Assembly: GCF_019969845.1 (NCBI RefSeq) | Contig: NZ_JAHXYR010000009.1 | Coordinates: 248,001 to 312,000, forward strand | Direction: 5' to 3' | DNA from: Sphingobacterium sp. GVS05A | GTDB taxonomy: Bacteria; Bacteroidota; Bacteroidia; Sphingobacteriales; Sphingobacteriaceae | Length of the DNA: 64,000 bases | Part shown: positions 41,747 to 50,400 of the stretch, one piece after another | How the letters are laid out: each line of letters opens with the position of its first letter | Position numbering within the stretch: position 1 is the first letter of the stretch | Notes under the pieces: generated by a model | Told to the model about the DNA's origin: nothing | Databases searched by the model: none | What the model saw: only the letters and a program-made list of their open reading frames with translations | Position numbers and translations under genes: made by a program

Positions 41747-41939
41747 AAAGGGATTGTCTCAAAATTAAAAAGCCTGATTGCAAATCAGAGTTAAATTGTG
41801 GGGATAGTTTTAAAAATACAGAAAGACCTGAAAAAATGACCAAAGTTCATTAGGAACTTGGTCATTTTTCATTTGATTTAATGAAGTTTCAAAATTTCAT
41901 TTGAGTCATTTGAAAAATCGACTTTTGATATAGCCCTTT
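41747..41939. mobile_element. MITE-like or decayed insertion-sequence remnant
   Basis: A 193-base segment whose ends are related inverted sequences: AAAGGGATTGTCTCAAAA at the left and, on the other strand, AAAGGGCTATATCAAAAG at the right. These ends look like Bacteroidota IS1182-type termini (gggnctgtctcaaaa), from memory. No transposase is inside, and no clear target duplication is seen. A long internal hairpin lies at 41832-41868 and could act as a terminator. Confidence 0.5.
41832..41868. terminator. Hairpin with T-runs on both strands
   Basis: AAAAATGACCAA(A)GTTC pairs with GAACTTGGTCATTTTT around ATTAG-like bases. It lies between the convergent hydrolase and SDR genes and inside the MITE-like element. 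Confidence 0.75.
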
Positions 41940-41992
41940 CATATATGAATATTTTGATGCTAATTGTTAAATTGCTATCGGGTCACTATTTG

Positions 41993-42700
41993 TTATGGTG
42001 TTGTGTTGGCAACAGGTAGGATTTTGCCGTTAAAATATTTGTGCCCATTCTGCGCAAACTCCGCAATATATCTGCCCATTTCAAAAGCTAATGTACCTGC
42101 CTCCATTCCTGGAAAAGCGGCTTCAAACATTTCAGTTTGTGATGATCCTAGGGCCAAGCAGTTGACTTTGATTCCTCTTTCCTTAAATTCTTCAGCCAGA
42201 CATTCCGTTAAAATTGCTAATGCACCTTTACTAGTAGAATAGGCGGATAGACCTGGGAATTTCAGCGAGCCTTGAAACCCTCCCATACTACTGATATTGA
42301 CAATATGTGAACCTTCATGCATGAATGGAACGATATGCTGGATCATATTAACATGTCCCATCACATTTGTTTGGAGCATTTCTGCAAAATCCTGTCCACT
42401 GGTTTCCATAAAAGGTTTATTCACTAATGCTCCAGCATTGTTGATCAGGATATCAACAGTATCGAATTTCGATTGAATAAAAGGGACCAATGTTGCGTAG
42501 TCGTCATAGACGATATCAAATTGAGCGGGGAAGAGTGTTCCTCCATCATGATTGAGCTGACTTGCAATTTCATGAAGTTTCCTCAATTTGTCTGCTGATC
42601 GGGCCAATGCGATAACCTTGTTGTCCTTTTTTGAGGTCAAATCAAGTACCGCTTCAAACCCAACTCCGCTACTTGCTCCTGTGATAATAATATTCGCCAT
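41993..42700 (-). CDS. Short-chain dehydrogenase/reductase
   Basis: 235 residues, a classical SDR: NAD(P)-binding TGASSGVG at 7-14, LINNAG at 85-90, catalytic Ser137/138 in NISSMGG and Tyr154 with Lys158 in YSTSKGA. An uncommon feature is the C-terminal part (GRYIAEFAQNGHKYFNGKIL). The substrate is not known. It is 2 bases behind the LPG-synthase-like gene in the minus-strand pair, so both are one transcript. Confidence 0.92.
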   Translation of the reverse strand: MANIIITGASSGVGFEAVLDLTSKKDNKVIALARSADKLRKLHEIASQLNHDGGTLFPAQFDIVYDDYATLVPFIQSKFDTVDILINNAGALVNKPFMETSGQDFAEMLQTNVMGHVNMIQHIVPFMHEGSHIVNISSMGGFQGSLKFPGLSAYSTSKGALAILTECLAEEFKERGIKVNCLALGSSQTEMFEAAFPGMEAGTLAFEMGRYIAEFAQNGHKYFNGKILPVANTTP

Positions 42701-42702
42701 GC

Positions 42703-43617
42703 TTATTCTTCTAATTTTTGACTTTGCTCAACTTCCTCTACAGAAGGGAGTTTATCCTCTCCGATTGCTTTGGGATTGAAGATAAAATAAATTCCTGAAA
42801 GAGCGACCATCGCTGAGATAATATAAAATAACAATGTGATCAATACAGCATTGTGTGAATCTACGTGAAATATACCTGCTCCCCACATGATAACAAGTTC
42901 GCGCATACCCAATCCGCCTACTGAAAAAGGAATAATAGATACTAATGAAGATGCGAGAAATAGAAATAAGTAAGGTGAAAACTTTCCATTAAATCCTAGC
43001 GCGTAAAGAATCAAAATTGCAGCGATTACTTGCATAGACTGTACACCTATTGCTTTTAAATGTGCCTTTAAAAAGGTAGCCTTGTACTCTTTGAAAAATT
43101 TTGTGACAATAAAATAGTAAAGGATACTACCCAATATGAATAATATGATCGTCAGGTAATTTGGTATGCCCAGTTGTGGCATATAGGTAATTAAAGCCGC
43201 AATAATTAAGCATAAGGCCCATAAGCCACTTAGTCTATCTAGAAATAATGCCGTAAATAATTTTCTGCCTTTAATACTGAACCTTTTCCGGAGGAAGAAG
43301 ATCTTGTAGCCATCTCCACCTACTCCACCGGGTAGAATCAGGTTATAGAATAGCCCCAATTGATAGAGTTTTAAATTGTATTTTTCAGATACATCTAAGC
43401 CAATAGCCCTTAAAAAGGTCAGTAAGCGCGAAGAGGATATAAATATCGATATACTATAAGCTAATAAGGCTAAAAATAAATAGATGGGATTTGAATTAAT
43501 TACAGCTTCTTTGAGATCTTTGAGTGAAACTTTACTGAAAACCCAATACAAGGCTCCTACAGTAACGACAATCTTTAGTATGTTTTTTAGGATCTTTAAA
43601 CCTTTTTTTTTGTCCAT
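42703..43617 (-). CDS. Second LPG synthase transmembrane-type protein (UPF0104-like)
   Basis: 304 residues with about eight transmembrane helices. Family motifs are LFYNLILPGGVGGDGYK, FLDRLSGLWAL and SIIPFSVGGLGMRE. It belongs to the same broad family as the protein at 36458 but is not close to it (the GEYGGR motif there is LPGGVGGDGYK here). It has a charged cytoplasmic tail (EEVEQSQKLEE). It is likely translated together with the SDR. Confidence 0.85.
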   Translation of the reverse strand: MDKKKGLKILKNILKIVVTVGALYWVFSKVSLKDLKEAVINSNPIYLFLALLAYSISIFISSSRLLTFLRAIGLDVSEKYNLKLYQLGLFYNLILPGGVGGDGYKIFFLRKRFSIKGRKLFTALFLDRLSGLWALCLIIAALITYMPQLGIPNYLTIILFILGSILYYFIVTKFFKEYKATFLKAHLKAIGVQSMQVIAAILILYALGFNGKFSPYLFLFLASSLVSIIPFSVGGLGMRELVIMWGAGIFHVDSHNAVLITLLFYIISAMVALSGIYFIFNPKAIGEDKLPSVEEVEQSQKLEE

Positions 43618-43705
43618 AGAAGTTTATTTTTCCAATCTTGATCAATTATAATAGCGATTTTGGAAAATTCAAAGTTAGGAACTTTGTCGAATTGTGCAAT
43701 TGAAC

Positions 43706-44038
43706 CTAGGCAATAGTTGGGTAAATTCTTGAATACAATAATATCAGGTATAAAATACCGAATATAGTCGCAAGAGAAAATAGCCAATTTAGGTCAATTC
43801 TATTATATTTGTGCTTAAGCACAGCAATCATTAATCCGACGATAAAGCAAAATAATAAAATAGGGGCAATGAAGGCAACCTTATTTGTGAAAGCGAGGCT
43901 TATTTGGCTTAATTTTGCTTTGGCTTCCTGTCCTAAGAAAAGCGGATAGGCAGCGAATGCCAAGAGGATAATAAATAACCTTAAAAGAGTTTTTGCTATT
44001 ATTTTGCTTATGGTATGATTTTTGGCTGTTACGTTCAT
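43706..44038 (-). CDS. Small membrane protein of unknown function
   Basis: 110 residues with three hydrophobic helices (LLRLFIILLAFAAYPLFL, FIAPILLFCFIVGLMIAVL, WLFSLATIFGILYLILLYS). No family recognised. The gap of 88 bases to the LPG-synthase-like gene on the same strand suggests a shared transcript. The frame shows a sensible distribution of charged residues between the helices, so I accept it with moderate confidence. Confidence 0.6.
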   Translation of the reverse strand: MNVTAKNHTISKIIAKTLLRLFIILLAFAAYPLFLGQEAKAKLSQISLAFTNKVAFIAPILLFCFIVGLMIAVLKHKYNRIDLNWLFSLATIFGILYLILLYSRIYPTIA

Positions 44039-44092
44039 GATCTGTGGATTAATTTACCCCAAAAATACAATTTGAAATTAAAATTTATACAT

Positions 44093-44656
44093 ATGAATCG
44101 ATTCGTTTTATCATTAGCAACAATTTTTGCTACGGTGACCTTGTTCTCTTGTGGTGCACAAAAGCAAGGTACATCATCTGGAAATCCTGGTAATGGTTCT
44201 TCCAATACAAGTGCAGCTTCGGGACCTAGCGCTTCAGAATGGAAATCTGCGGTGAAAGGAACTTGGACACTAAATTCAATCGATAGAGAAAATTTGCCTT
44301 CGACTTTCACTATTAAAAGTGTCTTTGAAGAAGCTCCGGCGGAGTGTTTTGTCGGTAGTAACTGGAACTTTATTGGAAATGGAAAGGGATCAATCACGTT
44401 CAATGCGCAAGGTACTTTATGTGCTCCAGGTGCATCGCGTGAGATTTTTTGGTCTATCTATAATCCTGGAAAAGGTTTAGGTGAACCACAATTCCAATTT
44501 AAAAAGATCTATGCAGGAGACAAAGCTAAAAACGTTACAACAGGTTACCGTTTGGATCTATCTTATTCTGATGGTAATAAATTAGTCATGAAAATGCCGT
44601 TGACAGTTGCCAATGGTGAAGCATATTTAGTGTTTAATTTTTCCCGCGTAAACTAA
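44093..44656 (+). CDS. Lipocalin-like lipoprotein
   Basis: 187 residues from the ATG at 44093; the longer reading from 44015 crosses the divergent promoter region and was rejected. Lipoprotein signal with lipobox LFSC, then a Gly/Ser/Asn-rich linker and a beta-barrel-like domain (VKGTWTLNSIDRENLPST, GSNWNFIGNGKGSITFN, KLVMKMPLTVANGEAYLVFN), similar to lipocalin-like domains of Bacteroidota lipoproteins. The two cysteines (ECFVG, TLCAPG) could form a disulphide. Function unknown. Confidence 0.8.
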   Translation: MNRFVLSLATIFATVTLFSCGAQKQGTSSGNPGNGSSNTSAASGPSASEWKSAVKGTWTLNSIDRENLPSTFTIKSVFEEAPAECFVGSNWNFIGNGKGSITFNAQGTLCAPGASREIFWSIYNPGKGLGEPQFQFKKIYAGDKAKNVTTGYRLDLSYSDGNKLVMKMPLTVANGEAYLVFNFSRVN

Positions 44657-44684
44657 AGTCAAACGAGAAAAAAAGAATAACGAG

Positions 44685-44712
44685 AAGCTATAGGAATTCC
44701 TATGGCTTTTTT
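44685..44712 (+). terminator. Terminator after the lipocalin-like gene
   Basis: AAGCTATAGG pairs with CCTATGGCTT (one G-U pair) and is followed by TTTTTTT. Confidence 0.85.
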
Positions 44713-44854
44713 TGTTGAAAATTTAATACTTTTACAGTCCGAAACGATTGTGATTTATTCAACTCGCTTCATCACCTTTAAAAACAGATTGATCTGATAA
44801 AAATAGCATGAGCCCTGTGGATTAGCTTAGGACATGCTTAATATAACTAGAAAT

Positions 44855-46006
44855 ATGGCTGAACAAAACACGAAAACTGCATTGATAACAGGTATCACAG
44901 GTCAAGATGGTGCCTATTTAGCAGAATTCCTATTGAAAAAAGGTTATAAGGTACATGGTCTAAAACGCCGTAGCTCTCTGTTCAATACGGATCGTATTGA
45001 TCACCTTTATCAAGATCCTCATCTTGACAATAGAAATTTCACCTTGCATTTCGGTGATTTGACGGATTCGACCAATTTGATCCGTGTCATTCAAGAGACT
45101 CAGCCTGATGAAATCTATAATCTTGCAGCTCAATCCCACGTAAAAGTAAGCTTTGATACACCTGAGTATACAGCCAATGCTGACGGTATCGGCACGCTCC
45201 GTATATTGGAAGCAGTCAGATTACTTGGGATGATTGAGAAGACGCGTATTTATCAGGCGTCAACGTCAGAATTATATGGTCTTGTGCAAGCGGTGCCACA
45301 AAGTGAGACGACTCCTTTTTATCCGAGAAGTCCTTATGCTGTTGCCAAAATGTATGGTTACTGGATTACAGTTAACTATCGGGAAGCTTACAAGATGTAC
45401 GCTTGTAATGGAATTTTGTTCAACCACGAAAGCCCTGTCAGGGGAGAAACATTTGTGACCCGTAAAATTACCCGAGCAGTAGCAAAAATTGCGTTAGGTT
45501 TGCAGGACAAACTTTACCTTGGAAATCTTTCCGCTCAACGTGATTGGGGACATGCAAAAGATTATGTTGAAGCAATGTGGTTAATCCTCCAACAGGAAAA
45601 ACCTGAGGATTTTGTAATTGCAACCGGAGTTACGACAACTGTTAGAGATTTTGTTCGTTTGGCCTTTGCCGAATTGGGGATAGAAATAGAATTTAGTGGA
45701 AAAGGCGAACAGGAAAAAGGCGTTATAATAGATGTCGACGAGGAGCGTTTGACCGAATTAAATATTGATAAATCGCTTATTAAGTTTGGACAAACTGTTG
45801 TTAAAGTGGATCCTGCTTATTACCGGCCAACGGAGGTTGACTTACTCATTGGAGATCCAACAAAAGCAAATACCAAGCTGGGTTGGATTCCTAAATATGA
45901 CCTCCAAATGTTGGTAACAGATATGGTACAATCAGATCTTCACTTGATGAGAAAGGAAGAATATCTGAAACAAGGTGGTTTTGAGACCTTAAACTATTTT
46001 GAATAA
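44855..46006 (+). CDS. gmd: GDP-mannose 4,6-dehydratase
   Basis: 383 residues from the ATG at 44855 (an upstream in-frame ATG at 44834 is less likely). Extended SDR with the NADP motif ITGITGQDGAYLAEFL, the catalytic Thr137, Glu139 (QASTSELYG), Tyr161 and Lys165 (RSPYAVAKMYG), and FNHESPVRGETFVTRKI, in which most family members have two arginines where Val195-Arg196 stands here. It converts GDP-mannose to GDP-4-keto-6-deoxymannose for GDP-fucose and other deoxysugars of the envelope. No fucose synthase lies beside it; the partner enzyme must be elsewhere. Confidence 0.95.
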   Translation: MAEQNTKTALITGITGQDGAYLAEFLLKKGYKVHGLKRRSSLFNTDRIDHLYQDPHLDNRNFTLHFGDLTDSTNLIRVIQETQPDEIYNLAAQSHVKVSFDTPEYTANADGIGTLRILEAVRLLGMIEKTRIYQASTSELYGLVQAVPQSETTPFYPRSPYAVAKMYGYWITVNYREAYKMYACNGILFNHESPVRGETFVTRKITRAVAKIALGLQDKLYLGNLSAQRDWGHAKDYVEAMWLILQQEKPEDFVIATGVTTTVRDFVRLAFAELGIEIEFSGKGEQEKGVIIDVDEERLTELNIDKSLIKFGQTVVKVDPAYYRPTEVDLLIGDPTKANTKLGWIPKYDLQMLVTDMVQSDLHLMRKEEYLKQGGFETLNYFE

Positions 46007-46109
46007 TCATAAATAATAGAGAAAAAATAAAACTGGAATAATTTTTGTTTAAACATTTAATTGATATGAATCGATAAGTTCATATGATGAAAATGACAGT
46101 GCATGTATT

Positions 46110-47036
46110 ATGATGAATTCAGAGGTTGTTTCGAGTAAGAAGGAAGATGAGAAGAAGAAAGATTCTTCTAAAGTTTATTTCTTCATCATTGCGATAGCGG
46201 CGTTACTAGCAACGAATATATATTTTTATGTTAAGTTTAAGACGAACGGCGAAAAAGTCTATGCCTTAACAGTGGAAAAAGAAAACCTTCAGGTACAAAT
46301 CGATCGGATAGAAGCCGAATTGGATAAGATTGATGTTGAAAATGTTCAATTGACTCCTGAAATGACTGTACAAAAGGAAGACTCTAGAACTGAGATTGCA
46401 GAACTTCGCAAAAAGCTTGAAAATAAGAGTATTACTCCTAGGGATATTGATGACGCTCAACGCAAAATCAACCTGTTGAAAAAACAAGTTGATAACTATC
46501 GCGTAGATGTTCAACGATTGATTCAAGAAAATCAAATTTTATCAAAGCAGAATTCTAATTTAAATGAATCGGTAGTCGAGAAAAATAAGCAAATTACTTC
46601 CTTGACAACCACTAATTCTGAATTGAAGGAGAAGGTGACAACAGCATCTGCTTTGAAGGTTTCAAGTATCAGTATCAATGGCCTTGAGGTCAAAAGAAAC
46701 GGGAAGGAATCTGTTGAAGAGCGCGCTAAACGGGTGGATAAATTGAAAATCAATTTCACTATCGCAGACAACTCGCTTGCAAGAAGCGGAGAACGTGACA
46801 TTTTTATACGAATAATCGATCCTCAGGGAAATCTTGTCGTCCAAGGTGACAATATCTTTTTTGTACACGGTGAAAAATTACAGTATACCTTTAAACATAA
46901 TATTTTGTTTACGAATAAGGGCGAGGATTATATCGTGTACTGGGCTGCTGAGGATGGTTTTACCAAGGGAGCATATACGATATTGCTTTATGAAGACAAT
47001 GCGATCATGGGTAGATCAACCGTTGTATTGCGTTAG
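46110..47036 (+). CDS. Single-pass membrane protein with long coiled coil
   Basis: 308 residues; either of two adjacent ATG codons may start it. A charged N-terminus (KKEDEKKKDSSK) is followed by one transmembrane helix (VYFFIIAIAALLATNIYFYV, about 22-41), a coiled coil at about 50-180 with heptad-type Leu/Ile spacing (LTVEKENLQVQIDRIEAELD, NLNESVVEKNKQITSLTTTN) and a C-terminal beta domain (ISINGLEVKRNGKE, RIIDPQGNLVVQGDN). Such proteins are common in Bacteroidota with no known role. It follows gmd by about 100 bases and ends at a terminator. Confidence 0.8.
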   Translation: MMNSEVVSSKKEDEKKKDSSKVYFFIIAIAALLATNIYFYVKFKTNGEKVYALTVEKENLQVQIDRIEAELDKIDVENVQLTPEMTVQKEDSRTEIAELRKKLENKSITPRDIDDAQRKINLLKKQVDNYRVDVQRLIQENQILSKQNSNLNESVVEKNKQITSLTTTNSELKEKVTTASALKVSSISINGLEVKRNGKESVEERAKRVDKLKINFTIADNSLARSGERDIFIRIIDPQGNLVVQGDNIFFVHGEKLQYTFKHNILFTNKGEDYIVYWAAEDGFTKGAYTILLYEDNAIMGRSTVVLR

Positions 47037-47060
47037 CAAAATATTATTATAAGAATAAAG

Positions 47061-47094
47061 AAGGGGCAGTTCAGAGTTGGACTGCCCCTTTTGC
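47061..47094 (+). terminator. Terminator after the coiled-coil protein
   Basis: AAGGGGCAGT and ACTGCCCCTT form a perfect 10-pair stem with a 10-base loop, followed by TTG and T-rich sequence. Confidence 0.9.
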
Positions 47095-47099
47095 TTTAG

Positions 47100-47402
47100 T
47101 TTTATATATAATACGCTTGAGAGCGGCTTTAAATCTTCAATACTGAGCAGGTTCACTTTTACTTTTTTCAGCCGTATTTCGTATTTAGAACCCGTTTGGT
47201 AGCAGTGCTACTTTTATTCTTCCCTTATTTTAGGAAGGTCAATAGGAGCTGTAGACTTTGTGTGTAAAGCCCTTAACAAAGAATCTATTGGAATTAACTG
47301 ATCATACTTCTCATCTGTCCGATGATAACTTGGTCCTAGTAAAGAGAAGGAGCTCTTTGTGAGCCAAGTCTCCTATATGAGGTGAGACTCATAACATCCA
47401 CG
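47100..47402 (-). pseudogene. Decayed coding sequence between the terminator and the histidine kinase
   Basis: On the minus strand, one reading frame from about 47402 down to 47100 gives protein-like sequence broken by stops: RGCYESHLI, stop, then 52 residues (ETWLTKSSFSLLGPS, YHRTDEKYDQLIPIDSLLRA, LHTKSTAPIDLPKIREE), two stops at 47214-47216 and 47208-47210, then HCYQTGSKYEIRLKKVK and NLLSIEDLKPLSS. The composition differs from a random frame, but no start codon is present. It looks like the remains of a gene or a repeated element. No family recognised. Confidence 0.45.
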
Positions 47403-47406
47403 ATAA

Positions 47407-50400
47407 TTAAGATTCAATTTGTTGTAACGGAAGCAAAATATGGAATGTAGTGCCTTCACCCTCCATTGTCTCAAAATAGATCTGTCCATTACTTGCTTCG
47501 ATTGTTTTCTTCACAAGTACCAAACCTAGACCATTTCCTGAACTCTTCGTTGTGAAGTTGATCTGGAATATTTTATCTTTCATTGCTGCGGGGATACCAT
47601 AGCCATTATCCTTGACATCTATTTTGACGAACTTGTCAGAGTATCGTTCGATAGAGATCTCTATCTTCATGTTTTTTCGTCCATACCCCCCTTCAATAGC
47701 GTTTTTTATCAAATTATTGAACGTCCTTAATAACTCGTTTCCATCTGCTTTAACAATCAATGTTTTTTGATCAGCATTGTTTATTAATCGGATGTTGACA
47801 TTTGGCGTATTATTGTATACTGATATCGACTTCGTTATTTTCTCCACAATATTGATATTTTCCATCACAGTCGTTGGAAATTTTGCAAAGTGGGAAAACT
47901 CTGAGGCAATTTGGGTTAAAGCATCTATTTGTTCAATAAACGAAGTTGAAAATTTATTGAAGCGATCAGGAAATTTAGGATCATCATCTTTATAGGATCT
48001 TCTGAGCTGTTGTATACCCAATTTCATCGGTGTTAACGGATTTTTGATCTCATGGGCAATCTGTTGTGCCATTTCCCGCCAGGTCGATTCACGCTCGGTA
48101 TCCTTTATTTTATTGGCGTAGTCTTCCAGCTTTATGATCATAAGGTTGTACTCTTTGATCAATGTTCCTATTTCGTCATTTCGCTGCCAGAATAAAGGTT
48201 CATTAGGCTGCCCCAATCGTAACTGGGATATTTTTTTACTGATTATACTGAGCGGATTGGTCACACTATTGGCTACGAAAGTCGCATAAAAGCCGAAACC
48301 TATGATAATTAAAGAATAAATATTAACAATAGTGTTTAATAATAAGTTCTTATTGATATTCTCTTCCTTTTGAAGGGAAAAATTCGGAATGCCAATATAG
48401 GCCAACGTACTATAGTCCTTGTCCCTTATTGTGGCATAACTCGTCTCAAATTGGAATGTTCCAATGCGCTCATCTTCAATTGTTTCTGATTTTTTAAGCA
48501 GGGAGAGATTTTTGAGGGCGGCTGGATTGATGAACATGGAGAACAGCTCCAGATCATAGATTCTTGGCTGGGAACTATATAATAATTTCCCCGATTTTGA
48601 GTACAAATTGAAATCCTTTGATATCGTTTCGGATAAAGTTTTTAAAATATTGGTAAGCTGGTCTTCATTAGGGATTTCCTCGGTAGAGGTTAACATATTT
48701 TCCAACCGCTTGCCCAGTTCGATAATAAAACGCTCTTTGCTATTCCTGTTGTTATTGTAGAGTTGTTTATTGATACTGATATATGAAATCACGGCTGATA
48801 TCAAAATAGCTAATATAACCGATGAAATAATCGAGGTCTGGATACGTGTGGAATATTGTATTTTGTTTATGATTTTATAAAACTGATATTTCAAGTTGCG
48901 GAACGTAAGTTTTGTATTCTTGAGAAAAATATAAAATGCCGCCGCATAATGGAAAATCACGAAAATCATGAAAAATACCAAAAATAAGAAAGAGGTTGTG
49001 GCTACATAATCCCAGAAAGAAGGTTTTTGTTTGCTAATGATATAAGTCGAAAAGGTATTGGCAATATAGGCCATATGCAGGTATGAATCTCGATCAAGCA
49101 CTTCAATATATTCTCCGGGTCCACCCTTTAATCCACGAAGGTTATTTTCATATGTATATTTTCCAAACTGTGTAACCAGCGAACCACCTTTATATAGGGC
49201 AATCGAATACTCTCCTTTATTATAGTATTGCGAATTGTTGATGCGCATATCTGTTAATATCTCAGGATAGGGTACTGTGTAGCTGAAATCCTTGTTAGAT
49301 AGATTGATGATCACGTTAACGATCCTGTTTTGATCGATCGTTACTGGAATGATCGAAAAGTATTCATGTGTCCCGAGTTCAGCACTGGCGCGGTAAAAAT
49401 TTTGAGTTACCTTTATTGACTTATTGATTACTTTTTCCCGATATTCATTAATTCTGTTTTGGCCATTGGGGTTTAATGGAATATTATTCTGATCATAATA
49501 ATATGCTTTAAATTCATATTTCGAGAGATATCCACTAAAGTATTTCTTCTTGATGAAGTTATTGATTTCCTCTGTATTGGTATAGGGTAGACTGATGTTA
49601 AAGAGGTGTTTTAATTCCTTATCGTTAGAGATGCCGCTCTCGATGTCCGAAAATAGCGAAACAGCGTTCAGGTCGTCTTCTGACTGGAGATTGTTCAACA
49701 ATATCTTCATATCAATAAGATCGCGTTCTTGGTAGAAACGTGCATGAGTAATCGCACTTATGATAGCCCAAAGGATCAAAACGGCAATATAGTTGGTCAA
49801 TACATGCCTGTCGAAATATTTCTCACCAAAGGATTTGATCAGAATAATCAGCGCCAAAAGCAGATTGACCAAGCTGTTCTTTTCAATGTAGATCGAAATA
49901 ATGAGAATGACAAAGATGACACTGGCTAGTTGAATATTTAATAGTTGGGTGGGCTTTAGTTCTAACTTTTTAAGAATGAACAACACCAGGTCTATGTAAA
50001 TATTTAATGCTAGAATCCCCATACCGACAATGCCAAGATCCACCCAGCTCAGGAAATGCAGATCAACGAGTTTGGTGAAGTCAAAATAGATATTATTTGA
50101 ATGGGTAATTAATGTCCCGGCGATATCATATAAAAATGCAAAGGATAAATAAATACTCAATATAAATGCAATCGCGATGGGTAGTTTAAAGATCCGAATG
50201 CTTTTTATTTTATCGAAATTGAGTTCTTTTCGGATAGAGTAGATAAATAATATGAGCCAGAGAATCAATATTGTGGTTGATAAAACGGACCAAATATTAG
50301 GAAAGAAGCTATTGTAGGCATAGTTGCGCGAGTCAAATATAGCGAATGTCGCATTTTCGGAGAGTAGATTCCATTTTAGATCCGAAAATTTGACTAGGAT

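Noticed and set aside
43596..43787. 63-residue minus-strand frame between the LPG-synthase-like gene and the small membrane protein
   Set aside because: It overlaps both neighbours, has no start signal and no domain; it appears to be a chance frame.
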